From contig JAUXAL010000022.1 of the NCBI GenBank assembly GCA_030619925.1, positions 1 to 50,388 of the forward strand: a stretch of 50,388 nt of DNA. The letters run 5' to 3'. Position 1 is the first letter of the stretch. Each line of letters begins with the position of its first letter. The position numbers and the translations under genes are program-made. Origin of the DNA: Phycisphaerae bacterium. Its GTDB lineage: Bacteria > Planctomycetota > Phycisphaerae > Sedimentisphaerales > Anaerobacaceae. Shown here one piece after another: positions 16,927-25,119 of this stretch. Under the pieces are notes generated by a model, which saw only the letters and a list, made by a program, of their open reading frames with translations, made no database searches and was not told where the DNA came from.

Positions 16927-17787
16927 TTACTTGTTTTTCAAAAACGCATCGGGCAGTGATTCGATCATATCAGTAGCCATTAAGCTGACCCGGCCGACTT
17001 TTTCTGCTGCGATGTCACCTGCTAAGCCGTGGATGTAAACGCCCAGAACCGCGGCATCAAAGTTGCTCAAGCCCTGGCCCATAAGTGCGGTTATAGCGCC
17101 TGTTAAAACGTCGCCTGAGCCGGCCGTGGCCATACCGGGATTGCCCGTTTTATTGATATAGATTTTTTGCCCGTCGGTAACCACGGTCCCCGCTCCTTTC
17201 AGGGCCACGACGCTTCCGGTGTGCTGGGCTAATTGCCCCGCCTGTTGCTGGCGCTGCGACGGCAGTGGTTCTCTAAACAGGCCTGACCATAGTCTTTTCA
17301 TTTCGCCGGGATGAGGCGTCAAAATCAGCTTTGCTTTTAGCTTCGCAGGCCATTCTTTCAGGGCGGCGAGGTTATTCAGGCCGTCGGCATCTATAATCAG
17401 CCTTAATCCTTCCTGTTCAAGGAGGGTTTCAAGGACCGACCGAAGTCCGCCGCTGACGCCGATACCCGGGCCGAAAGCCACAGCATCGTTTTCGCCGACG
17501 GCATCGAGGATGGTATTGATTGCCTTTGCGGATATTCGGCCGACGCCGTCTTCGGGCAGCGCAATAGTGGTAAAGGACGGCTCTATTGAAGCGACTATTG
17601 GCAGGACACTTTTTGGAGTTGCCACTCGTACAAGGCCGGCACCGGCCCGCAGGGCGGCTCGGCCTGCCAACGCCGCGGCCCCGCTCATACCGGTACTGCC
17701 GGCGATAATACAGGCCTTGCCAAAATCGCCCTTGTGAGCATCAACTGCTCTCGGCCTTAGCTTCGGGATAGATTCTATTAACTGCAT
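16927..17787 (-). CDS. nnrD: ADP-dependent (S)-NAD(P)H-hydrate dehydratase
   Basis: This 286-residue ribokinase-fold enzyme repairs hydrated NAD(P)H using ADP. Family motifs in order: HKGDFGKACIIAGSTGMSGA near the N-terminus, AFGPGIG, LILTPHPGEMKRLW and the nucleotide-binding NPGMATAGSGDVLTG. Many bacteria fuse this domain to an N-terminal NAD(P)HX epimerase; here the epimerase half is absent and no nnrE is seen in the window. The gene stands alone between a convergent gene and hicBA. Confidence 0.92.
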   Translation of the reverse strand: MQLIESIPKLRPRAVDAHKGDFGKACIIAGSTGMSGAAALAGRAALRAGAGLVRVATPKSVLPIVASIEPSFTTIALPEDGVGRISAKAINTILDAVGENDAVAFGPGIGVSGGLRSVLETLLEQEGLRLIIDADGLNNLAALKEWPAKLKAKLILTPHPGEMKRLWSGLFREPLPSQRQQQAGQLAQHTGSVVALKGAGTVVTDGQKIYINKTGNPGMATAGSGDVLTGAITALMGQGLSNFDAAVLGVYIHGLAGDIAAEKVGRVSLMATDMIESLPDAFLKNK

Positions 17788-17844
17788 ACAAACTCGTTTC
17801 GTGCAGTATATTACAAATAATGCAGGATATGGTCAATAAAAGAT

Positions 17845-17872
17845 TTGACAAGCAGACAGGAAAGTTTATAAT
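17845..17872 (+). promoter_or_regulatory. Sigma-70-type promoter of hicBA
   Basis: TTGACA (17845-17850), 16 bases, TATAAT (17867-17872), both perfect. It lies 74 bases before hicB. The short inverted repeat GCGG/CCGC near 17910-17926 in the leader could be an operator. Confidence 0.75.
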
Positions 17873-17946
17873 AAGGAAATAAAGTGAAGAATTTGTTTGG
17901 GATCAGCGGTAAAAGAATCCGCCAGTTTTAGTAGAGATTAAAACCT

Positions 17947-18153
17947 ATGAGTGAAATTATATTTATCGTTGAAAATTCCGATGAGGGTGGTTACACCGCT
18001 AAATCTCTCGGTTACTCTATTTATACCGAAGGTGAAACATTAGACGAGTTAAGAGAAAATGTCAGAGATGCGATAAAATGCCACTTTGACGTAAAGGAAA
18101 TGCCCCATATTGTACGCTTACACATAGTAAAAGATGAAGTAATAGCAATATGA
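17947..18153 (+). CDS. hicB: HicB-like antitoxin, short form
   Basis: This 68-residue protein has the partial RNase H-like HicB fold (IIFIVENSDEGGYTAKSLGYSI, then GETLDELRENVRDAIKCHF). It neutralises the adjacent HicA toxin. Classical HicB has a C-terminal DNA-binding domain; this one lacks it, as do many short HicB relatives, so autoregulation may differ. Its stop overlaps the hicA start by 4 bases (ATGA), which couples their translation. A strong promoter lies upstream. Confidence 0.88.
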   Translation: MSEIIFIVENSDEGGYTAKSLGYSIYTEGETLDELRENVRDAIKCHFDVKEMPHIVRLHIVKDEVIAI

Positions 18154-18389
18154 AACTTCCCCGAGAAATCAGTGGCGAAGAACTCGCAAAACTTCTTAAA
18201 AAACACGGCTATGAAATAACCCGGCAAACCGGCAGTCACATACGACTTACCACTACTGCCAAAGGCGAACACCACATCACTATCCCTGCCCATAAATACC
18301 TTAAAATAGGCACATTGAGTAGTATTTTGAGCGATATCGCTATCCATTTCAAAATAGACAAAGGCGATTTAATTAAAGAATTATTCTAA
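18150..18389 (+). CDS. hicA: HicA mRNA interferase toxin
   Basis: This 79-residue double-stranded RNA-binding-like toxin cleaves mRNA during stress. The motif GYEITRQTGSHIRLTT contains the catalytic histidine (GSH), followed by HHITIPAHKYLKIGTLSSIL, typical of HicA. It overlaps hicB by 4 bases. Antitoxin-before-toxin order is the reverse of the classical hicAB arrangement but common in other families. Confidence 0.92.
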   Translation: MKLPREISGEELAKLLKKHGYEITRQTGSHIRLTTTAKGEHHITIPAHKYLKIGTLSSILSDIAIHFKIDKGDLIKELF

Positions 18390-18580
18390 TTGGAAAGTCT
18401 CAAGTAAGAATATCAGCAGATATTTTGATATTATCCTGGGAATTTCAATAATCTTGATGATGGAATCATAAGGTATGTAATAATGTTTGTTCCGTGGGCG
18501 TCTTATATTGTCAAAAGATGTACAAAGGTGGTTTATGTGTAACCATATAGTTTATATTTCGTTGGCCTTAAGAAAGTGAG

Positions 18581-19054
18581 ATGAACGCTATGATGTATGA
18601 AGAAGTCATTCGTGACTTTGCCCAAAGAACCCAGAAGAACTTGCAGGCAATCGAATATCTCCTCAAAGGAAGAAAAGAAGGAAGGGAAGTCCCTGAAGTA
18701 TTTGAAACAACTCAGCTTGTAAACTCGACCCTTGGATTGCTTGTTTTTCCACAGCAGCAATTCGTTAACGACATTCCAAAAACCCCGATTAATGAGCTCA
18801 AGGAAATGGGCTGGCCTGTACCGAAAGTGTGCAGTGCCTTCCCTCAGGTGAAGAACCTTAATCAGTTGATTCGGTACCTACGGAACGCTGTTGCTCACTT
18901 CAACATCAGGTTCATCGGAGATGGTCAAAACCAAGTTAGTTTTATCAAGGTGTGGAATTGCCGCGATAATAAAAAAACATGGGAGGCGGAACTGAGCGTC
19001 AGTGATCTCCAAAGCATTACCGAGAGATTTATCGAACTGCTGTTGAGTAAGTAG
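18581..19054 (+). CDS. HEPN family protein (pEK499_p136-like)
   Basis: This 157-residue all-alpha protein has the HEPN RNase motif R-x4-H in LIRYLRNAVAHFNIRF at ~104-119. The N-terminus (YEEVIRDFAQRTQKNLQAIEYL) and the rest resemble the plasmid pEK499_p136-like HEPN family. HEPN proteins of this type are usually toxin, defence or RNA-processing nucleases; the substrate is unknown. It lies ~190 bases after hicA on the same strand, so a small toxin/defence patch is possible. No dedicated antitoxin is seen beside it. Confidence 0.75.
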   Translation: MNAMMYEEVIRDFAQRTQKNLQAIEYLLKGRKEGREVPEVFETTQLVNSTLGLLVFPQQQFVNDIPKTPINELKEMGWPVPKVCSAFPQVKNLNQLIRYLRNAVAHFNIRFIGDGQNQVSFIKVWNCRDNKKTWEAELSVSDLQSITERFIELLLSK

Positions 19055-19152
19055 TGGCCGCTTGGCAAATAACTTTAGCCTTAGTTGATCGTCCCTTTAT
19101 CACCCCAATCACAACTGGGTATCTATTCTGAACAGTCTGCGAAGCGGTTCCT

Positions 19153-19917
19153 TTAACTCGCTTCTATTTTCCTATTTATCAGGGTGGCGGTAACAGCCGC
19201 GGAGAAGCCGTTGTCGATATTGACGACGGTAACGCCGGCAGCGCAACTGTTTATCATCGTCAAAAGGGCCGAGAGTCCCTCGAAGCTGGAACCGTAGCCG
19301 ACGCTGGTCGGCACAGCGATTACCGGACAACTAACCAGGCCGCCTACGACACTGGCCAGCGCTCCTTCCATCCCTGCTACGACAATGGCGACGTTGGCGC
19401 TCTGGAGTTTCGGCAGATGTTTGAATAATCTGTGCAGGCCGGCCACTCCGACGTCACAAATAAGCTCCGTTCGCTGGCCCATAATCTCGGCGGTAACTTT
19501 CGCCTCGGCTGCAACGGGCAAATCAGCGGTGCCAGCGGTAACTATCGGCAGGACAGTTTCAGATTGGGGGAGCCCTTTATGTTCTAAGATGATGGCCTTA
19601 GCTAATTTGTCGTATCGAGCCTGCGGAAATTTATTTGTTTTAGCCAGCGCATCGAAAACTTCTTTGTCGGCTCTGGTAGCTAAGACATTATTACCTCTTT
19701 TGGCGAGGCTCTCGAAGATTTTAATTATTTGTTCGGTAGTTTTACCGGGGCAGAAGATAACCTCCGGAAAGCCCCGGCGGATCTCCCGATGGTGGTCTAT
19801 GCACGCAAAACCCAGATCCTCAAACGGCAGATGGCGTAGTTTCCCAATCGCCTCATCGATGGTTATTTCACCGTTCTTAACCTGCCCCAACAGTTTTTTT
19901 AGTTGTTCAGCCTGAAT
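19153..19917 (-). CDS. larB: Nickel-pincer cofactor synthesis protein LarB
   Basis: LarB carboxylates and hydrolyses nicotinate adenine dinucleotide in making the nickel-pincer cofactor of lactate racemase-like enzymes. Family blocks are LPFEDLGFACIDHHREIRRGFPEVI, a PurE-like core with VTAGTADLPVAAEA, VAGMEGALASVVGGL, PVIAVPTSVGYG and VNIDNGFSA. No standard ATG or GTG gives a full N-terminus. TTG at 19890 has no ribosome-binding site. ATT at 19917, preceded by AAGGTAGGTGA and directly after an in-frame stop, restores the usual N-terminal helix, so I place the start there; 19890 is the conservative alternative. No larC, larE or larA is seen in the window. Confidence 0.88.
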   Translation of the reverse strand: MQAEQLKKLLGQVKNGEITIDEAIGKLRHLPFEDLGFACIDHHREIRRGFPEVIFCPGKTTEQIIKIFESLAKRGNNVLATRADKEVFDALAKTNKFPQARYDKLAKAIILEHKGLPQSETVLPIVTAGTADLPVAAEAKVTAEIMGQRTELICDVGVAGLHRLFKHLPKLQSANVAIVVAGMEGALASVVGGLVSCPVIAVPTSVGYGSSFEGLSALLTMINSCAAGVTVVNIDNGFSAAVTATLINRKIEAS

Positions 19918-19949
19918 ATGTCACCTACCTTATTTAGTTCGTAGTTATG

Positions 19950-19989
19950 AGTTCGCAGTTCATAGACAATGAACTGGCAACTGCGAACT
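19950..19989. repeat. Palindromic repeat spanning the tsaD stop codon
   Basis: AGTTCGCAGTT (19950-19960) and AACTGCGAACT (19979-19989) are perfect 11-bp inverted arms inside a longer run of GTTCGTAG/GAACTATG near-repeats. On the minus strand it directly follows, and partly forms, the tsaD 3' end. It may act as an mRNA 3' hairpin. Confidence 0.6.
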
Positions 19990-21028
19990 ATGAACTACTT
20001 GCTTTTGGATCGAGAGTCAAATCTGCAAAGAGTCCTGCTTTGAATTTATGGTACGCCAGAGAGGCTACCATAACAGCGTTGTCAGTGCAATATTGTTTTG
20101 GTGCTATGAGCAGTTTTTTGGGCGGTTCAGCCGATTCACACATCTGTTGCAGGGCTGTTCGCAATTGATTGTTGGCTGCGACTCCGCCGCCTAACAGAAT
20201 AGTCTTTGCGCCGATTTTTTCAGCGGCCCGCTGCGTTTTTTTGATGAGGACATCAATCACCGCCGCCTGGAATGACGCTGCGATGTCGGCGATTTGCTGG
20301 GCGCTCATCGAATCGACCCTATCTTCGCCTTTCATATCCTGCCCGCGACAGTAATACAGCACAGCCGTCTTGATACCGCTGAAAGAAAAATCCAGCGAGT
20401 CGGAGCCCAGCATCGAGCGCGGGAATTTGATTGCGTTTGGATTTCCTTTCGCCGCTGTCTCTTCAATACTGGGCCCGCCGGGATAGGGCAATCTCAGAAT
20501 TGTCGCAACCTTGTCGAAGGCCTCGCCGGCGGCATCGTCAATGGTGGAACCCAAAAGTTCAGGTTCCAGCGGCGAACGGTAATCGTAAAGGCAGGTGTGT
20601 CCGCCTGATACGATTAGAGCCACAGCAGGTAATTGCAAGTTTTCTTCTGACAGCATCGCCGACTGCAGATGGGCGTGCAAATGATTGATTGCTATCAACG
20701 GCTTGTCCCAGGCGAAGCTAAGAGTCTTAGCGGCGGTGACGCCGACAACCAGAGCGACCGTCAGGCCGGGCTGATTGGCGATGGCGATTGCATTGATATC
20801 GTCTTTGCTTGTCTGGGCTTGGGCCATTGCCTCGGCTATGACCGGGTATATCTTCTCGATATGTGCGCGGGAGGCGATTTCAGGAACAACACCGCCGTAT
20901 TTTTCGTGCAGTTTGGTCTGCGAGGCTATTACAGATGATTTGACGATTCGGCCGTCGGCAACAACTGCCGCCGCAGTCTCATCACAACTGGTCTCAATAC
21001 CGAGAATATTTATGGATTTATCCTGCAT
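19988..21028 (-). CDS. tsaD: tRNA N6-threonylcarbamoyladenosine transferase
   Basis: This 346-residue cytosolic ASKHA-fold enzyme transfers threonylcarbamoyl to A37 of ANN-decoding tRNAs with TsaB and TsaE. Motifs: ILGIETSCDETAAAVV at the start, EIASRAHIEKIYPV and AINHLHAHLQSAML (metal-binding histidines), VSGGHTCLYDY, FSFSGIKTAVLYY and LGGGVAANNQLR. No tsaB or tsaE is nearby. The last residues and TAG stop are encoded inside a palindromic repeat, so the end ...LDPKASSS is probably repeat-derived. Confidence 0.96.
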   Translation of the reverse strand: MQDKSINILGIETSCDETAAAVVADGRIVKSSVIASQTKLHEKYGGVVPEIASRAHIEKIYPVIAEAMAQAQTSKDDINAIAIANQPGLTVALVVGVTAAKTLSFAWDKPLIAINHLHAHLQSAMLSEENLQLPAVALIVSGGHTCLYDYRSPLEPELLGSTIDDAAGEAFDKVATILRLPYPGGPSIEETAAKGNPNAIKFPRSMLGSDSLDFSFSGIKTAVLYYCRGQDMKGEDRVDSMSAQQIADIAASFQAAVIDVLIKKTQRAAEKIGAKTILLGGGVAANNQLRTALQQMCESAEPPKKLLIAPKQYCTDNAVMVASLAYHKFKAGLFADLTLDPKASSS

Positions 21029-21183
21029 AGAACTGGATATTAGCCAAATAAGCAGCGACTGTCAATGTTCCAAGAATTGGCCTTTGCAGTATAAAAGTGT
21101 GCCACAATCTCTTGTTGTAGGAATTATAATATGGTATGCTATTTTGTGCCGATTCGTAACTCTGCGCTAAACAAAGGTTGTGT

Positions 21184-21729
21184 ATGAGTGAAGAACTTGA
21201 AGTTCTGAAGATAGTTACTCAGCGCTTAAAAAAAGCTGACATCAATTATATGATTTCCGGCTCTATCGCCGCAAATTATTACACAATACCACGGATGACC
21301 AGGGATATAGATGTGGTAATAGAATTAAAGCAGGGAGATATTGATAAATTTATCGTCCTTTTTGAAAGTGATTTCTACGTAAATAGAGAAATGATTACAG
21401 ATGAAGTTTCTCGCCGGGGCATGTTTAACTTAATCTACAATCGCTATGTTATCAAAATAGACTTCATTATTAAAAAGTCCTCCGCATATCAGCAAGCCGC
21501 ATTTTCACGCAGAAAGCAGGTTCTAATAGAACAAAGTCCTATTTGGTTCGTCTCTGCCGAAGATCTGGTTATATCCAAGCTGCTCTGGGCAAAAGACAGT
21601 CACTCTGAGATGCAGTTAAAAGATGTAGGAAATCTGATAGAAACAGTTGACAATTTAGAATTGAAATATATTGATAATTGGGTTCGAGAACTGGGTTTGG
21701 AACAGATTTACAAAGAGGCAACACAATGA
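21184..21729 (+). CDS. Nucleotidyltransferase-fold protein
   Basis: This 181-residue protein has the polymerase-beta-like nucleotidyltransferase core: GS at 26-27 (ISGSIAANYY), the metal-binding pair in TRDIDVVIE (Asp41, Asp43) and a third acidic strand IKIDFII (Asp93). The catalytic triad is intact. Such standalone enzymes are often parts of toxin-antitoxin or abortive-infection pairs. Translation from ATG 21184 is preferred (AAAGG 6 bases upstream). It overlaps the next gene by ATGA, so the two are made together. A weak TTGTTG-17-TATGCT promoter lies at 21113-21141. Confidence 0.75.
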   Translation: MSEELEVLKIVTQRLKKADINYMISGSIAANYYTIPRMTRDIDVVIELKQGDIDKFIVLFESDFYVNREMITDEVSRRGMFNLIYNRYVIKIDFIIKKSSAYQQAAFSRRKQVLIEQSPIWFVSAEDLVISKLLWAKDSHSEMQLKDVGNLIETVDNLELKYIDNWVRELGLEQIYKEATQ

Positions 21730-22004
21730 ATGACACAAATCCTGACGTTGCTATTCGATTTCGAAATTTAATGATGCGTAAATCCGGCCAGGAGCGTTTG
21801 CTCATGGGCTGTTCTATGTATGATACTGCCAAACAGATAGTGCTCAGTGCTATTCATAATCGCCGGCCCGGGATAACGGATGCGGAAATCAAAAGAGAAA
21901 TTTTCTTAAGATTTTATGGGCTGGAGTTTAGTCGGGCCGACAAAGAAAAGTTCCTTTCAGCGCTTGGTTTGATGGGCTTTAGCCCACCAAACGAAACCAT
22001 GTAA
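21726..22004 (+). CDS. Small partner of the nucleotidyltransferase-like protein
   Basis: This 92-residue soluble protein begins MNDTNPDVAIRFRNLMMRKS and contains ERLLMGCSMYDTAKQIVLSAI and EIFLRFYGLEFSRADKEKF. The phrases MGCSMYDTA and LRFYG look like a conserved small family I recall next to nucleotidyltransferase genes, but I cannot name it. AGAGG precedes the ATG, and the start overlaps the upstream stop by 4 bases. By architecture it is likely an antitoxin or cofactor, but that is inference. Confidence 0.65.
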   Translation: MNDTNPDVAIRFRNLMMRKSGQERLLMGCSMYDTAKQIVLSAIHNRRPGITDAEIKREIFLRFYGLEFSRADKEKFLSALGLMGFSPPNETM

Positions 22005-22040
22005 TCAATAGTTAGCCGAACACAAAGAGGATCCAGGAGT

Positions 22041-22748
22041 ATGCCATCCCAAAAAACCGGCTTCGTTCAAAGAGTATTCTCGGAGGTGCCAGCGACATAT
22101 GAATTGATAAACCATATCTTGACGCTCGGGTTCGACATTATATGGCGCAGGCGGGCCGCAAGAATTGCTGCAATGACTGATGGTGATCAATGGGCTGACA
22201 TGTGTACGGGTACCGGTGAGATGGCCGCTTACCTAAGCCGTCTGGCTCCAAAGGGGACAAGAATTTATGCCATAGACTTCTCGCCGCCCATGTTGGAAGA
22301 AGCGAGCAGAAAACCGGAAGCAGACCGTATCACCTTTGTTTCTTCCGATATCAAGGCTTTGCCTTTTCCTAATGAGAGCTTTGATCTGATAACTATGTCA
22401 TTTGCTACGCGCAACATCAATCTAAGCAGGGACATATTGGTTCAAAGCTTCGCCGAGTATTACCGAGTCCTAAGACGAGGGGGCCGTTTCGTAAATCTCG
22501 AAACCAGCAGGCCATCATTTGCGCCCGTCAGAAAATGCTTTGACCTGTACATAAAGCTGTTTGTGGAATTGATAGGAGGCCGAATATCTGGATCCAGAAC
22601 TGCTTATGCCTATTTGGCAAAGACAATACCTCGTTTCTACCCCCCGGAAGAATTGGCCGGCATCATGTGCCAGGCTGGTTTTGAGAAAGTCACCTTTCAA
22701 CAACTACTCTTCGGATTGGCAGCTATTCATCAGGGTACGAAACTCTAA
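22041..22748 (+). CDS. UbiE/MenG-like class I methyltransferase
   Basis: This 235-residue SAM-dependent methyltransferase looks like demethylmenaquinone/ubiquinone methyltransferases: start region VQRVFSEVPATYELINHILTLG, SAM motif I WADMCTGTGEMAAYL, acidic IYAIDFSPPMLEEA, DIKALPFPNESFDLITMSFA, then a PRFYPPEELAGIM tail. The usual D-x-G/A-x-G-T-G has Cys-Thr in place of small residues, seen in some homologs. No other quinone genes are nearby, so the quinone role is inferred from the family. AGAGG and AGGAG lie just upstream. Confidence 0.83.
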   Translation: MPSQKTGFVQRVFSEVPATYELINHILTLGFDIIWRRRAARIAAMTDGDQWADMCTGTGEMAAYLSRLAPKGTRIYAIDFSPPMLEEASRKPEADRITFVSSDIKALPFPNESFDLITMSFATRNINLSRDILVQSFAEYYRVLRRGGRFVNLETSRPSFAPVRKCFDLYIKLFVELIGGRISGSRTAYAYLAKTIPRFYPPEELAGIMCQAGFEKVTFQQLLFGLAAIHQGTKL

Positions 22749-22796
22749 AATGGTCTCACGAACACACATTCATCGTCGAGGCCGGGAAGCCTTTTA

Positions 22797-22835
22797 ATTT
22801 TTTCTCTGCGCACTCAGCGTTCTCCGCGGTTAATT
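22797..22835. repeat. Dispersed CTCTGCG/CGCGGT repeat at a gene end
   Basis: TTTTTTCTCTGCGCACTCAG followed by CGTTCTCCGCGGTTAATT resembles a widespread intergenic repeat phrase. On the minus strand it encodes the last residues (NRGER) and the TGA stop of the DUF362 gene. Confidence 0.5.
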
Positions 22836-23782
22836 CTTTTCACGGCCGATTTGCCCAGCAGTAATATTTGTTTGCAGATGCTTTTGCAAACGTGCAGTAA
22901 TGAAAACCTCAGGCCGATAAGTTCGGCTAATTCGAAATCTGTGCATACACTTTCCGAGGAATCATCGCCTAAAATTTCTATTTTGTCCGGGTCCGGGCAG
23001 CCGAATCCCATTTGCCTTGCCGTTTTGATAATCGGCAGCTCCTCAGGCTTGATATTGACCAGTTTGCAGCAAACAGTCTCGCAGGCGATCGGGTCGGTTC
23101 CACCGATGAGCCAGCCGAGGTCTCTGGCTCTGCCGCGAATTGGGCCGCGGCCGTCCATTGCTGTGACGGCATCGATAATGGTCAAGGCAGGATTCAGAAA
23201 TTTGAATATCTCGATGAGCAATTCGCAAAAATCTTCGGCCTTTCGGCCTTTCCTGAAGTGCCAGAGGGCCTTTCGCTTGCCGCTGACGCAGCCAAACATA
23301 TTTTTAACCGCAAACGTAGCCACTAATTGCTGATGTGATTTGAACTTGGGCAAGTTTATGATTACGTTAGCGTCGAGCGCAACTGAACTTATGCCGACCC
23401 TGGTGTTCTTTGCTCCTACCAGAGGCCATTTTGGTTTATCGAGCTGTTTTACCGGCACTGACAATTTCTTCAGCGGCTCTTCCAGCTTCAGTGCCTTTGT
23501 GCAGCTAAACACATTGCCCCAGGCTGGTGAATCACCGACGAAAGGCCTTGCGCCGAAATCTTTTAAGAGACGGGCGGTCTCGAGAATTACCGCCGGGTCC
23601 GTTTGGGTGGCATGTCGGCGGGACCTTGGAGCGATGAAATTCGGCTTAAGCAAAACGGTATCGCCCGGCCTTACGAATTTTTCCAGCCCGCCGAGGAGCT
23701 TGAACTGTCTTTGTAATGCTTCGGCAATCTTGGGCCGGCTGTAATCACTGCATCGAGTTAATGTTACTACTGGGTCGGCCAT
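22814..23782 (-). CDS. DUF362 domain protein
   Basis: This 322-residue protein consists of one DUF362 domain: VRPGDTVLLKPNFI near the N-terminus, PFVGDSPAWGNVFS, DANVIINLPKFKSHQQL, FAVKNMFGCVSGKRKALWH, TIIDAVTAMDGRGPIRG and GTDPIACETVCCKLVN. There is no signal peptide and no ferredoxin cysteine cluster, unlike iron-sulfur DUF362 proteins. The exact function is unknown. It lies 7 bases from the lipoprotein gene downstream of it on the strand order (23790), suggesting co-transcription. The C-terminus is supplied by a dispersed repeat. Confidence 0.83.
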   Translation of the reverse strand: MADPVVTLTRCSDYSRPKIAEALQRQFKLLGGLEKFVRPGDTVLLKPNFIAPRSRRHATQTDPAVILETARLLKDFGARPFVGDSPAWGNVFSCTKALKLEEPLKKLSVPVKQLDKPKWPLVGAKNTRVGISSVALDANVIINLPKFKSHQQLVATFAVKNMFGCVSGKRKALWHFRKGRKAEDFCELLIEIFKFLNPALTIIDAVTAMDGRGPIRGRARDLGWLIGGTDPIACETVCCKLVNIKPEELPIIKTARQMGFGCPDPDKIEILGDDSSESVCTDFELAELIGLRFSLLHVCKSICKQILLLGKSAVKRINRGER

Positions 23783-23789
23783 ATGGTGG

Positions 23790-24713
23790 TCAATAATTTA
23801 TCCCGGTACAAACGAGTAAAAATATTCTGACCGCTGGTTTACGTTCGGGCCCTTTACGTTCGGTCGCGCTGAAGAACAGACTGCCTTCGGGTTTGCTGAA
23901 GAACAGACCGCCTAAAGTTGTCTGGTCGCCGACGTATTTTTCCGGCCCAAGGAAGACAAAATCGCCTGGGCTCATTCTCAGTCCAAAGGCGGCGGAGGTA
24001 AAGGGAAACTCGCGCAATTTCGCCCGAGCAGTTAATTGCGGGATTGAGCTGCTTAGTATCGGTGGCGAAAATACCGGACAGGCATTTACGTTGCATACAC
24101 CTCTTAAGCCGGGGATCTTTTCAGCTTTTATCCGCAGCCCAAGAATACCCGGCCCAACATTTGCTCCTTCCCTCGAGCCGCTGGTTGAGGTGAAGAAGAC
24201 GGTTCGTGGACTGTCTAATCCGGCAACGACAATGCTCTCAGCCTGGCCGTCAGCCAACAATAGCGCAGCTTTTGTTATTTTTTGGCCACCGGCGGCAAGC
24301 AGTAAATCACCGACCCTGTTCCACATTGGGATTTGGCCGAAGCAAACTGAAAACGAGTTGGCACTGAAAGCGTGAGGATTATCAAATCGCATCGGTCTTC
24401 TGTATTTCGCCCTTAAGCCCGACCAAATGTCGTCCAATTTGCTGATGTTTTCGGCTGGTATTTCAAAAATATCGACGTCGAAGTTTATTGTCTTTAACAG
24501 TTGCGCTTGTGGCGGTTTGCCACTGCGGTAGGGGGCTAAATCGCCGATTTTGACCTTCTCCCATACAGGCTCTTCTTTAGGCTCGGTGCAACCTATCAGG
24601 CAAAAACTCAACAAGACACAGGAGACAAAACCCACGACACGAGACCCAGGTCTTGGGTCTTGAGTCTTGGGCCTTGAGTCTGACACAACCGCAATTTGAA
24701 AGGCACGAATCAT
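23790..24713 (-). CDS. Putative lipoprotein, function unknown
   Basis: The up to 307-residue product has a lipobox-like VLLSFCLIGC, so Cys42 would be the lipidated first residue of the mature protein. The mature part contains FDNPHAFSANSFSVCFGQIP and GPGILGLRIKAEKIPGL, beta-rich, with no family I recognise. The ~20 residues before the signal sequence (SDSRPKTQDPRPGSR) are encoded by a palindromic GACCCAAGAC/GTCTTGGGTC repeat. The true start could be a GTG at 24635, just before the hydrophobic stretch, though no clear ribosome-binding site precedes either. It is immediately upstream of the DUF362 gene. Confidence 0.65.
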   Translation of the reverse strand: MIRAFQIAVVSDSRPKTQDPRPGSRVVGFVSCVLLSFCLIGCTEPKEEPVWEKVKIGDLAPYRSGKPPQAQLLKTINFDVDIFEIPAENISKLDDIWSGLRAKYRRPMRFDNPHAFSANSFSVCFGQIPMWNRVGDLLLAAGGQKITKAALLLADGQAESIVVAGLDSPRTVFFTSTSGSREGANVGPGILGLRIKAEKIPGLRGVCNVNACPVFSPPILSSSIPQLTARAKLREFPFTSAAFGLRMSPGDFVFLGPEKYVGDQTTLGGLFFSKPEGSLFFSATERKGPERKPAVRIFLLVCTGINY

Positions 24714-24824
24714 AAAAATAGATTAGCAATTGTGTAAGTGGCTGTCAATGCTCGAGCGAAGTGTAAGTCCACTGAAAGCGGGCGCAGCAATTCCTCTCCC
24801 CGCAAGCCGTTGGTGGAGACCCAC

Positions 24825-24931
24825 CCCACAATAATATTGCCATCCCCGCGAAAACGGGGAGCATGGACAATAATATTGTCATCCCCGCGTAGCCTGTCCC
24901 CGTGAAAACGGGGAGCGGGGACAATAATCAA
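24825..24931. repeat. Tandem ATCCCCGCG...CGGGGA palindromic repeats
   Basis: Two adjoining copies of AATAATATTGYCATCCCCGCG plus CGTGAAAACGGGGAGC. A relative lies at 27452-27510. Each has inverted CCCCGC/GCGGGG arms. They occupy much of the 433-base gap 24714-25146. Confidence 0.7.
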
Positions 24932-24934
24932 TTT

Positions 24935-25012
24935 TTAAGCGTCTGCTAACCAGTTATCAGCAAACTCTTTCAAATCATTAAGGTCGACCTTGCCGCCATT
25001 GGCAGCCTTGAT
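24935..25012 (-). pseudogene. Detached dockerin C-terminal half
   Basis: On the minus strand this frame reads GKVDLNDLKEFADNWLADA then TAA, the second half of a type I dockerin. It lies about 135 bases downstream of the stop of the beta-helix gene at 25147, in a different frame, with a GC-rich repeat in between. It looks like the original C-terminus of that gene, cut off by repeat insertion and a stop. Confidence 0.65.
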
Positions 25013-25080
25013 CCTACCCGCGGCTCGACTGAGCCGAAGTCCTTCGGCAGGTTGGCAGCGCCCTCCGGGCTACGGCTCGG

Positions 25081-25119
25081 GCCTTCCGGGCTACGGCGGG
25101 CTCCGCCCCGACGAGCGCC
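25081..25119. repeat. 39-base repeat, copy 1
   Basis: GCCTTCCGGGCTACGGCGGG followed by a CGACGAGCGCC end. The reverse complement at 41176-41214 matches with about two differences. It sits between the dockerin remnant and its parent gene. Confidence 0.75.
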
